Positions 49,872 to 57,629 of a DNA stretch of 64,000 bases are shown here, piece by piece (the stretch's first letter is position 1; each line of letters starts with the position of its first letter). This stretch comes from Algoriphagus lacus (GTDB lineage: Bacteria; Bacteroidota; Bacteroidia; Cytophagales; Cyclobacteriaceae), in NCBI RefSeq assembly GCF_003583985.1, contig NZ_QXML01000002.1, forward strand, positions 496,001 to 560,000. Reading direction: 5' to 3'. The notes under the pieces were generated by a model. That model was not told the origin of the DNA, ran no database searches, and saw only the letters and a list, made by a program, of their open reading frames with translations. Made by a program: the position numbers and the translations under genes.

Positions 49872-51205
49872 ATTCTACTTTGAAGCTAGTTGTACAGGTG
49901 CTGCTGGCGCTGTTGATGCTGGCAGGAGTTTATTTTCTGGGAAACCTGGTTCCAAGGACAGATTTTCAGTCCACTTTTGGACTGTTTGTGGTCTTGTTTG
50001 GATTGATGTTTCTGATTTTCTCACTGTCAGAAGAAAAGACTCCCTGGTTTTTAATTTTCATTTCCGGTCTTCTTATCCGATTTTCCCTTTTTCTGGCTAT
50101 TCCACAATGGTCGGAGGACTATGCCCGATTCCTCTGGGATGGGGAGTTGGTCAGAATGCAGGAGAATCCCTATTCAGAGACTCCCAAACAATTTCTTGAA
50201 AATCATCCCGTAGAGGCTTCGGTGATGCTCGATCAGCTTTATCCATTGCTCAATTCACCGGAGTATCACTCTGTTTATCCTCCTTTGAACCAAGGCGTGT
50301 TTTGGTTGGCAGCCAAGGCCTCGGACGGATTGATTGCCAACGGGATCATCAGTCTAAGACTACTCTTGTTTTTGGCTGAAATTGCTGTTTTCATGCTTTT
50401 TATCCGATTGCTGAAAGCATTTCAGCTCCCGCAAAAACTGGTGATTTTATACTGGCTCAATCCCTTGGTGATTTTGGAAATCACGGGAAATCTTCATTTC
50501 GAGGGGTTGGTATTGCTGCTGCTTTTGGCCAGTGTTTTGGCATTGGAAATGAAAAAGATTCCTTTGGCTGGAGGGTTTTGGGGCTTGGCAATCGGGATGA
50601 AGTTGGTTCCGCTGATTTTCCTGCCTGCCTTGATTTCATTCAAGAAAATCCGAGAAAGCAAACTGGTATGGATGAGTGTGTTTTTGGCTTTGGTGTTCAG
50701 TTTTGGTTGGCTTTTGGTGGATTCCTCTTGGGTTAATTTTTTCAAAAGTCTCGGCTTGTATCAGGGGAAATTTGAATTCAATGCTTCGGTTTATTACCTG
50801 CTTCGGGAGGTTGGATTTTGGATGGTAGGTTACAATACCATTGCGGATTTGACTAAAGTCCTGAGTGTTCTGACTTTGGGACTGGTCATTTATTTTTCCT
50901 GGAAAAGAAAGCCTTCCACTCTTCTGGATTTACTGGATTTGTGGGTGTTGATCTACCTCATCTACCTGATTTTACAGCCGGTGATGCATCCCTGGTACCT
51001 GATTCCGGCTTTTGGCTTGAGTTTACTGACAGGAAGAAATACCTTTTTGATTTGGTCCTTTGCTGCGATTTTTTCCTATCGGGCTTATGCGAGCGAACCG
51101 GTGTCAGAGAGTTCTGTTTTCTTGGCAGTTGAATATTTGTTGGTGGTAGGTGGGATTTATTTGGATTATTTTCTGCCAAAAAAAACACTTAATCTCAAGT
51201 CATGA
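49868..51205 (+). CDS. Integral-membrane GT-C-type glycosyltransferase (mannosyltransferase-like)
   Basis: 445 residues with about ten membrane helices, beginning STLKLVVQVLLALLMLAGVYFL. After the second helix comes EDYARFLWDGELVRMQENPYSETP, an Asp/Glu-rich loop in the position of the catalytic loop of GT-C enzymes, which use polyprenyl-phosphate sugars outside the cytoplasm. [24 protein letters not shown] and MHPWYLIPAFGL are typical of the GT87/ALG-type mannosyltransferases. The start is GTG in the GTGA overlap with the lipoprotein gene. It is the natural user of the lipid-linked hexose made by the GT2 at 48163 (inference). The next gene overlaps its end by ATGA. Confidence 0.8.
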   Translation: MNSTLKLVVQVLLALLMLAGVYFLGNLVPRTDFQSTFGLFVVLFGLMFLIFSLSEEKTPWFLIFISGLLIRFSLFLAIPQWSEDYARFLWDGELVRMQENPYSETPKQFLENHPVEASVMLDQLYPLLNSPEYHSVYPPLNQGVFWLAAKASDGLIANGIISLRLLLFLAEIAVFMLFIRLLKAFQLPQKLVILYWLNPLVILEITGNLHFEGLVLLLLLASVLALEMKKIPLAGGFWGLAIGMKLVPLIFLPALISFKKIRESKLVWMSVFLALVFSFGWLLVDSSWVNFFKSLGLYQGKFEFNASVYYLLREVGFWMVGYNTIADLTKVLSVLTLGLVIYFSWKRKPSTLLDLLDLWVLIYLIYLILQPVMHPWYLIPAFGLSLLTGRNTFLIWSFAAIFSYRAYASEPVSESSVFLAVEYLLVVGGIYLDYFLPKKTLNLKS

Positions 51206-51936
51206 GCAAACTGACTCGTTTACTTCTAGGATTGGCTTTGATGCTTCAGTTTTCCTGTTCAAAAAGTCCGGAGGAGCAAGCCCAAGTGCTTTTGCAAAAA
51301 TCCATGGAAGCCCATGGAGGAGCTGAAAAATGGTCCACTATCAGCAGTTTGAAATTCCGCAAATGGACTCGACTGTTTCAGGAGGACGGAACTGTCGAAA
51401 GTGAACTGGACCAATGGCATGAGTTTCGTTTTAAGCCTTTTTTTGAGGGGAAAATTACCTGGACCAAGGACAGCATTTCCCATGTCTCAACTTGGGATGG
51501 AAGCCAAATGCGGTATTTCATGGGTGACAACGAGGTCAAGAATGAAGGTTTTTTGGCTTCCAAAAAGAAGGATTTTGATGCTGCTTTTTACACTTTCGCC
51601 CAACCTTGGAAATTACTGGATGAAGGAACAATGCTCAGCTATGAAGGCCAAAAGACACTGGAAAATGGCAAACTGGTGGAGGTAATCCGTGTGGATTATG
51701 GACCTGAGGCAGATACCTGGTGGTATTATTTTGATCCGAAAACTTTCCTGATGGTTGGAAATGAAATTCAACTCAAAGACCACCGAAGCTTGGTTTATAA
51801 CCTGGGATTTGAAGTGAAGGAAGGGTTCAAACTACACGGTAAGCGGGAAAGTTTTCGGGTGAATGAACAAGGGGAGAAGCTTTTCCTGAGAGCTGAATAT
51901 ATTTACTCGAATTATGAAATTGAATTTGAAAACTAG
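51202..51936 (+). CDS. DUF6503-like lipoprotein, copy 1
   Basis: 244 residues with lipobox MLQFSCSK (Cys19). The mature protein starts with an EAQ-LLQKSMEAHGGAEKW helix and continues with a beta-rich body (TWDGSQMRYFMGDNEVKN, DTWWYYFDPKTFLMVGNEIQL, SLVYNLGFEVKEGFKLHGK), compatible with a LolA/LolB-like half-barrel. The same SM-AHGG helix begins the next gene, so these are diverged tandem paralogues. Members of this group have no known activity. ATGA overlap with the GT-C gene places it in the glycan operon. Confidence 0.75.
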   Translation: MSKLTRLLLGLALMLQFSCSKSPEEQAQVLLQKSMEAHGGAEKWSTISSLKFRKWTRLFQEDGTVESELDQWHEFRFKPFFEGKITWTKDSISHVSTWDGSQMRYFMGDNEVKNEGFLASKKKDFDAAFYTFAQPWKLLDEGTMLSYEGQKTLENGKLVEVIRVDYGPEADTWWYYFDPKTFLMVGNEIQLKDHRSLVYNLGFEVKEGFKLHGKRESFRVNEQGEKLFLRAEYIYSNYEIEFEN

Positions 51937-51948
51937 ACGACTTGATAG

Positions 51949-52701
51949 ATGGAAAACGTTCTGAAATACACATTCTTCCTGGCTTTTGCAGCACTACTGG
52001 CCTCCTGTGATCAACGCACTGAAGCTGAAAAAATCGTTGATGCCGCCATTGAAGCCCATGGGGGAAAGGCTTTTGAAACTTCCAAAATCGACTTTGATTT
52101 TAGAAACATCCATTACACCATTTATAAGACGCCAACTGCGTATGAGTACATCCGTGAATTCACCGATTCCACAGGAACAGTGAAGGATGTGCTCAACAAT
52201 GCCGGATTTGTCCGAACCGTGAACGGAACAAAAATCGACACCTTGACCGAAGAGCGGATTGGAGCATTTTCCCGCTCGGTCAATTCGGTAGCTTATTTTG
52301 CATTTCTGCCTTATGGTCTAAATGATGCCGCAGCTGTAAAAACCTACCTCGGAGAGACTGAATTGAAAGGTGAAAAGTACCATTTGGTTAAAGTGACTTT
52401 TCAGCCGGAAGGAGGAGGAGAGCATTACGAAGATGAATTCCTGTATTGGTTTGGTAAGGACGATTACCTGATGGATTACATGGCTTACAGCTACCATACC
52501 GATGGAGGAGGAGTGCGAATGCGTGAAGTCAGCGGCGTTACGGAGGTTGGAGGGATTCGCTTTCAAAACTACCTGAATCTCAAGCCTGACGACAAAAATA
52601 CCCCAGTGGAAAAGATGCAGGATCTCTATATTTCCGGTAAATTGGAAAAGCTCTCCGAGATCATTCTCGAAAATATCCGGGTTGAGCCCCTCTCAAAATA
52701 A
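51949..52701 (+). CDS. DUF6503-like lipoprotein, copy 2
   Basis: 250 residues with lipobox LLASCDQ (Cys20). It shares with the preceding protein the motif AEKIVDAAIEAHGGKAFE, the beta-strand pattern DEFLYWFGKDDYLMDYMAYSYHTDGG and the late EVGGIRFQNYLNLKP, but overall identity looks low, so the duplication is old. A half-barrel lipid- or lipoprotein-binding fold is plausible. It starts 12 bases after copy 1 and is followed 21 bases later by the GH113-like gene. Confidence 0.75.
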   Translation: MENVLKYTFFLAFAALLASCDQRTEAEKIVDAAIEAHGGKAFETSKIDFDFRNIHYTIYKTPTAYEYIREFTDSTGTVKDVLNNAGFVRTVNGTKIDTLTEERIGAFSRSVNSVAYFAFLPYGLNDAAAVKTYLGETELKGEKYHLVKVTFQPEGGGEHYEDEFLYWFGKDDYLMDYMAYSYHTDGGGVRMREVSGVTEVGGIRFQNYLNLKPDDKNTPVEKMQDLYISGKLEKLSEIILENIRVEPLSK

Positions 52702-52722
52702 CCTATAAGCAACCCTCTCCAC

Positions 52723-53760
52723 ATGAAGCCTTGGTTCACCAAATACCTTTTCAGTTCTGTGGGCCTGGTGTTGCTGAGTTTTTTTATCTGGTTTTTTATT
52801 CCTGCGGAAAGCTTGGTCACCACGGATGAAAAGTGGAAGGGTGTCTGTTGGGTGGGAAGTCGCCAACCCCTTCAGGGAGGGGAGCTTCAGGCCTTAAAAT
52901 CCACCGGGGCCAATGCCATCTCTCAAACACCTTTTGGTTGGCAGACGGACAAAAATTCCCCTGAAATCCGTTGGGATCTCAGCAATGAAAAAAAATGGTG
53001 GGGTGAAACCCCAGCTGGAATTCAGGTGACCTTGGATTCATCCGCTCAACACGGGATAATGAATATGCTCAAGCCGCACCTCTGGGTACGCGGAAGTTGG
53101 CCGGGAGAAATCGAGATGAAAAATCCAGAGGACTGGAAGCGTTGGTTTGAGAATTACCGCGAATTTATTTTGGATTATGCCCAACTGGCGGAAGAACTGA
53201 AAATGCCTATGCTTTGTGTTGGGACTGAACTTGAATTGACATCAGACCGGGAGAAGGAATGGAGGGAAATTATCGCAGAAGTCAGAAAAGTCTATTCCGG
53301 CAAACTCACCTATGCGGCCAATTTTACGGAGTTTGAGAAAGTAAAATTTTGGGATGCATTGGATTATGTGGGTATACAGGCCTATTTTCCTTTGGCTTCC
53401 GATCATAGTCCTAATTTGGACGAGTTGAAAGTTTCCTGGGAAGGTCACCTCCCAAAAATTGAAAAGGTGATCAGGAAGTATAAAAAGCCAGTGATTTTTA
53501 CAGAGATCGGCTATTGCAATACCGTCGATGCAGCCGTCGAGCCTTGGGTTTGGCCAAATGAACGGAAGGAAATCCAATTCTCGGAGGAAGTCCAGGCCCT
53601 TTGTTACGAGGCGTTTTTTGAAACTGCCTGGAAAAAAGAATGGCTCGCCGGGGTGTTTTTTTGGAAATGGTATCCCGAACGACATGAGCGGGAACCTGAC
53701 TTCACCCCGCAGGGAAAAGCTGCCGAAAAGGTGATGACACAGTACTTCTCTGCCTATTGA
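52723..53760 (+). CDS. GH113-like glycoside hydrolase, membrane-anchored
   Basis: 345 residues. One N-terminal membrane helix (about 8-28), then a TIM-barrel resembling glycoside hydrolase family 113 (beta-mannanases). Candidate acid/base Glu169 is in CVGTELELTS, and candidate nucleophile Glu261 is in VIFTEIGYCNT; other conserved segments are GANAISQTPFGW, KPHLWVRGSWPGEI, YVGIQAYFPL and FFWKWYPE. Both glutamates at the ends of beta-strands 4 and 7 support an active retaining hydrolase. As the last gene of the operon it could trim or cleave the glycan made by the upstream transferases. Exact linkage is not known. Confidence 0.83.
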   Translation: MKPWFTKYLFSSVGLVLLSFFIWFFIPAESLVTTDEKWKGVCWVGSRQPLQGGELQALKSTGANAISQTPFGWQTDKNSPEIRWDLSNEKKWWGETPAGIQVTLDSSAQHGIMNMLKPHLWVRGSWPGEIEMKNPEDWKRWFENYREFILDYAQLAEELKMPMLCVGTELELTSDREKEWREIIAEVRKVYSGKLTYAANFTEFEKVKFWDALDYVGIQAYFPLASDHSPNLDELKVSWEGHLPKIEKVIRKYKKPVIFTEIGYCNTVDAAVEPWVWPNERKEIQFSEEVQALCYEAFFETAWKKEWLAGVFFWKWYPERHEREPDFTPQGKAAEKVMTQYFSAY

Positions 53761-53963
53761 AAATCAGATGCATCTGTGACTTTTGTCATGGATGTGAAAA
53801 GGGATTGGATATAGCTTTACTTCACTGAAAGGCGGATTGAGAGTATCAATTTCACCCAAAATTCAACCTCAAAAGTCATGAAATCCAACTTGCCGAAGTT
53901 GATTCAGTGAGATAATGAGTTGGCATGCGAGATTCCATATTGCCCATTGATAAAAAAAATCAT

Positions 53964-54176
53964 ATGAAAAAGAACGTAGGAAGTACAGACAAAATCATCC
54001 GATTGGTCATTGCCTTAGTTTTAGCCTGGTTGTATTATGCAGGGACTATTTCCGGAACATGGGGTATAGTCGCTCTGGTGGTGGCTGTGATTTTTTTGGT
54101 AACCAGCATGGTTAATTTCTGTCCACTTTATGCCATACTGGGGCTCAATAGTGCTCCAAAATCCAAATCGACATAA
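53964..54176 (+). CDS. Small DUF2892-type membrane protein
   Basis: 70 residues with two membrane helices (about 12-30 and 35-55) in the pattern MKKNVGSTDKIIRLVIALVLAW ... FLVTSMVNFCPLYAILGL, the DUF2892/YgaP-like fold, with the usual conserved Cys-Pro-Leu-Tyr. These are found alone or fused to rhodaneses. I start at ATG 53964, the conserved M-KKN-VG-DK-IR N-terminus; a longer reading would start in poor sequence at 53925. Function unknown. A terminator follows at 54221. Confidence 0.85.
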   Translation: MKKNVGSTDKIIRLVIALVLAWLYYAGTISGTWGIVALVVAVIFLVTSMVNFCPLYAILGLNSAPKSKST

Positions 54177-54220
54177 ATCATAGAAGAATAATTGATAGTG
54201 CTTTCAAATTGAGGGAAAGG

Positions 54221-54247
54221 CCGGAGGCGATTGCTTCCGGTTTTTTT
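54221..54247 (+). terminator. Intrinsic terminator after the DUF2892 gene
   Basis: CCGGAGGC (54221-54228) pairs with GCTTCCGG (54233-54240), one G-T pair, around a four-base loop, followed by seven T. Confidence 0.85.
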
Positions 54248-54330
54248 ATACCCTTTCTGATTGGCGGTAGGGACTTTTTTGATTTTTTCACTAAATAGCT
54301 TCAGCAAACCCAAAAAAAGCACGAATTACT

Positions 54331-55737
54331 ATGAACCGAAGAAGAGAATTTTTGAAATCTACCGGATTGGCGGGGCTGGGCCTTTTTGGAGCCGGAAGCG
54401 CACTGGCGGGAGATTTTCAGACCTTGCCCATGGAGGCAAAATATGGGAATTCCAGAATCCAATCCTTCAACATGTGTGGATTTTCCGCACCCAAAATTGA
54501 AACCGTACGGGTTGGGGTTGTCGGTTTGGGACAGCGAGGTCCCGGTGCTGTAACCCGATTAAGCAAAATCGAAGGTGTCGAGATCAAAGCACTTTGTGAT
54601 CTTCTTCCCGAGCGTGCGGAAAAAGCTAAAAAATCACTGGAGGGAACTCCCCACAATCCGGAACTATACTCTGGTAGTGTATATGCATGGAAAAAAATGT
54701 GTGAGCGTCCGGATCTGGATCTGATTTACATTGCCACTCCTTGGGATTGGCACGTACCTATGGCGGTCTATGCCATGGAGTCGGGAAAGCATGCTGCTGT
54801 GGAAGTACCCGCAGCCCGCACGCTGGATGAGTGCTGGCAGTTAGTAGAAACTTCCGAGCGCACCAAAAAGCACTGCATGCAATTGGAAAACTGCTGCTAT
54901 GATTTCTTCGAGCTAATGACCTTGAAAATGGCCCGCGAAGGATTCTTCGGAGAGGTATTGCATGTGGAAGGAGCCTATATCCACGATTTGCTGGCTCATA
55001 ATTTCCAGAAGGAGGGCGGCTATCAGGACATGTGGAGACTGAAAGAAAATTACAGAAACGGAAATCTCTACCCGACTCACGGGCTTGGGCCAATCTGCCA
55101 AATCCTCAACATCAATCGAGGAGATCAAATGGAATATCTAACCTCAATGTCTTCCAATGATTTCCAAATGAAAGCAAGAGCGGAGGAACTTGCAGAGCAA
55201 GATCCTTTCTTCGGTTCGTTTGCTTCCAAGTCATACCGTGGAAATATGAATACCACTGTGGTCAAGACTAAACACGGAAAGACGATCATGATTCAGCACG
55301 ACGTGACTTCACCCCGTCCCTATTCCCGATTGCATGTGGTCAGCGGTACAGAAGGGTTTGCTCAAAAATATCCTGAGCAAAAAGTATCCAAGGGACATAG
55401 CTGGATGAAGGAAGAGGAAATGAAAGATCTCCAAACCAAGTACACTCCGGAGATCGTTCAGAAAGTGGGCGAATTGGCCAAGCAGATAGGTGGCCACGGA
55501 GGAATGGACTTCATGATGGACTGGAGACTGATTGACTGCCTCAGAAATGGGCTTCCGCTCGACCAGGATGTCTATGATGCGGCACTTTGGAGTTGCATTA
55601 CACCGCTGAGCGAATGGTCTGTGGCTAACCGTTCCAATTCGATCGACGTGCCTGATTTCACAGCCGGTAACTGGAAAACCAACAAACCTGTTCCAATCAC
55701 CTTAGCCGGCGGCGGAACAACAAAGGTTAGAGTATAA
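54331..55737 (+). CDS. Gfo/Idh/MocA-family protein, GH109-like, Tat-exported
   Basis: 468 residues. The Tat motif RRREFLKSTGLAGLGLFGAGSALAG precedes a Rossmann domain (VRVGVVGLGQRGPGAVTRL), followed by IYIATPWDWHVPMAVYAMESGKHAAVEVP and the C-terminal domain with NLYPTHGLGPICQIL and GGHGGMDFMMDWRLIDCLRNG. These blocks match the NAD-dependent glycosidases of family GH109 (alpha-N-acetylgalactosaminidase type), which use tightly bound NAD and a transient oxidation; export through Tat fits a folded NAD-containing enzyme. It follows the terminator at 54221 and stands alone. The substrate may be a GalNAc- or related aminosugar-containing glycan (inference). Confidence 0.85.
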   Translation: MNRRREFLKSTGLAGLGLFGAGSALAGDFQTLPMEAKYGNSRIQSFNMCGFSAPKIETVRVGVVGLGQRGPGAVTRLSKIEGVEIKALCDLLPERAEKAKKSLEGTPHNPELYSGSVYAWKKMCERPDLDLIYIATPWDWHVPMAVYAMESGKHAAVEVPAARTLDECWQLVETSERTKKHCMQLENCCYDFFELMTLKMAREGFFGEVLHVEGAYIHDLLAHNFQKEGGYQDMWRLKENYRNGNLYPTHGLGPICQILNINRGDQMEYLTSMSSNDFQMKARAEELAEQDPFFGSFASKSYRGNMNTTVVKTKHGKTIMIQHDVTSPRPYSRLHVVSGTEGFAQKYPEQKVSKGHSWMKEEEMKDLQTKYTPEIVQKVGELAKQIGGHGGMDFMMDWRLIDCLRNGLPLDQDVYDAALWSCITPLSEWSVANRSNSIDVPDFTAGNWKTNKPVPITLAGGGTTKVRV

Positions 55738-55765
55738 AAAAAGGGAGGTTTTACCTCCCTTTTTT
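55738..55765. terminator. Shared terminator between GH109-like and DUF1080 genes
   Basis: AAGGGAGGT (55741-55749) pairs with ACCTCCCTT (55753-55761) around TTT, flanked by A on the left and T on the right, so it can serve both convergent genes. It touches the stop of the DUF1080 gene at 55766-55764. Confidence 0.85.
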
Positions 55766-56615
55766 AGTTTTCGGCTAAAGCCTGATTTACGGTTTCCCGG
55801 AGCTTTTTAGGATCGTCTTTTAATTTGGATAAATCCACCACAGCCACTCTTCTGAAATCGATCGGATGGCTTTCGCTTTGCAGGGAAATATAGCCTGACT
55901 TCAGCAGCATGCCGTCAATTTTGACTGCAGGATCCACAGGACTCACATTTCCGCCTCCGATTTGAGGCTTGTAATAGCTGAATACCGTATCTGCTCCCAC
56001 CAAATGGTGGACTTCCTCATCACCCATTACGATGAAATTGGCGGTAACCCACTGATCCCCATGGTAAGTTTGTGATTTTGAGTTGATGCAATGCGGGGTG
56101 AAAAGCGTGTCTGCCAAGACTACATTGGTTCCAGGAGTGCAAAGGTTGCAGGTAGTCCGAGGATCTTTGCCGTTTCCACCAAGGAACTGGGCCTCGATTG
56201 AAATCGGGAAATCCTGATCTTTGAGCATGGTATTCGGGTCTTGAGAGTGAAGCATGGCTCCGCTGTTTCTCAATGCCCATCCTTCTCCACCCGGACACTG
56301 CTCCCCGATAAATCGGTACTCCACTCGAAGGAGGTAGTAGGAAAATGGTTTTTTATAAAAAATATGTCCGTATTGACGGTCAAATTTTGTGTAGCCGTCG
56401 TAACGGACTTGCATCATGCCCTCGGCCACTCTGAAGGTGTTTGCGAAATTTTCACCGACTTCATGGGTTCTGATTTTCACAGTCCAATCCTTCAGATCTT
56501 TTCCATTGAAAAGCTCTTCCCACTTAACTTTTTTACCGGAATGGATAGCATTGAATCCAAAAATTCCTACTAGAAGTAATAGTGTCAAGGGAAGGTATAG
56601 GGCTGATTTTTTCAT
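55764..56615 (-). CDS. DUF1080 (3-keto-disaccharide hydrolase-type) exported protein
   Basis: 283 residues with a signal or anchor segment (LYLPLTLLLLVGIFGFNAIHSG) followed by a DUF1080 domain: WEELFNGKDLKDWTVK, FRVAEGMMQVRYDGYTKF, GHIFYKKPFSYYLLRVEYRFIG, GGEGWALRNSGAMLHSQDP and ISLQSESHPIDFRRVAVVDL. The fold is a concanavalin-like sandwich; some relatives hydrolyse 3-keto-glycosides. I start at ATG 56615, inside the ATGA overlap with the stop of the upstream exonuclease-family gene (56614-56612). The two are one operon facing the GH109-like gene, a pairing frequent with Gfo/Idh/MocA proteins. Confidence 0.87.
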   Translation of the reverse strand: MKKSALYLPLTLLLLVGIFGFNAIHSGKKVKWEELFNGKDLKDWTVKIRTHEVGENFANTFRVAEGMMQVRYDGYTKFDRQYGHIFYKKPFSYYLLRVEYRFIGEQCPGGEGWALRNSGAMLHSQDPNTMLKDQDFPISIEAQFLGGNGKDPRTTCNLCTPGTNVVLADTLFTPHCINSKSQTYHGDQWVTANFIVMGDEEVHHLVGADTVFSYYKPQIGGGNVSPVDPAVKIDGMLLKSGYISLQSESHPIDFRRVAVVDLSKLKDDPKKLRETVNQALAEN

Positions 56616-57406
56616 TGTTCTTCTTTTTTCATCCGAAGCACTGCCCATACCGGGTAATGGTCAGAAAATGGGAGAGGTAAGACTTTGTATTCGACCAGTT
56701 CAAATTTTCTTGAATCATACCAGATGTAGTCAATCCGTGCGCCATTTTCAGGAGTGCCATAGGTGACCATGGTAGAGTCAGACATTGCACCGGCCTCTTT
56801 CCAATGGGAAGGTATTCGCTGATATTCCGGAGAGTCAGGAGTAAAATTCAAGTCGCCAACCCAAATCACGGGCTTGTCCAAAGAATCCGCGTAAGACAAA
56901 ATGGAGTCCAGTTGGGCGATCCGGTTTTCCTCAAATTCATGGCAGAGGTGGGTTCCTCCAAAGTAGAACTCTTCCATGGTTTTTAATTCCGCTTTCACCC
57001 AGGCGATTGACCTAGGCTCTCCTCCGGCAGGATTTGGGAGCTTGATAGTGTGGTATTTCGAGCCTTTTTTCACCAAAAGTCCCTCTCCATATCCGCCTTC
57101 CTCAAAATCCATTGCTTTTCCGAAGTATCCACGATAGCCGGTTTCTCTGGAGAGTTTGCTTATGAAATCGAGCTTTTCCCCATAGATTGTTGCCGATCGC
57201 AACGTCATACTGTCGATTTCCTGTAGAGCAATTACCTCAGGTTGACGCTGAATTAGTAGATTGGCAATGTCCTGAAAATTGGGCGTTCCGGGCTTATCCG
57301 GCCGCTCCCCATGATAAACATTATAAGTAAGGATTTTGACATCCTGTGCTGATCCGGATAAAGCAAGGCAACAACTTGCAATCCAAGCGAAGAAAAATTG
57401 CTTCAT
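56612..57406 (-). CDS. Exported endonuclease/exonuclease/phosphatase-family protein
   Basis: 264 residues. Signal peptide MKQFFFAWIASCCLALSGSAQ, then an EEP fold: VKILTYNVYHGERP (metal-binding Asn), VIALQEIDS (Glu), GGTHLCHEFEENRIAQLDSIL (His), WVGDLNFTPDSPEY (Asp/Asn), ARIDYIWYDS and LPFSDHYPVWAVL (Asp-His catalytic pair). All metal and catalytic positions are present. Exported members hydrolyse phosphodiesters or phosphoesters; substrate not known. I use ATG 57406, with the signal peptide; an upstream ATG at 57421 would add five residues. First gene of the pair with DUF1080. Confidence 0.87.
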   Translation of the reverse strand: MKQFFFAWIASCCLALSGSAQDVKILTYNVYHGERPDKPGTPNFQDIANLLIQRQPEVIALQEIDSMTLRSATIYGEKLDFISKLSRETGYRGYFGKAMDFEEGGYGEGLLVKKGSKYHTIKLPNPAGGEPRSIAWVKAELKTMEEFYFGGTHLCHEFEENRIAQLDSILSYADSLDKPVIWVGDLNFTPDSPEYQRIPSHWKEAGAMSDSTMVTYGTPENGARIDYIWYDSRKFELVEYKVLPLPFSDHYPVWAVLRMKKEEQ

Positions 57407-57629
57407 TCCCAAATGTATCAAATTGTAATTTACTCAAGTAAGCAAATTTGATGAAGAGACAAGAAAATCTGCTTTTCTGGGTGTGGGTAAAAGGAAATTC
57501 GAGTTTTGGAATTCGGGGTTTGGGGCCTGAGAAAAATCATGGTTTTACTTAATTAAAAAGGTAACCTTTAGTCAATGGTTTTGGTGATTGTTTATCATTG
57601 GAATTAAGAGGAACTAATACGAATACGAA

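Noticed and set aside
53765..53776. 12-base palindrome CAGATGCATCTG after the GH113-like gene
   Set aside because: No T-run follows and no gene start is near; a chance palindrome is as likely as an operator.
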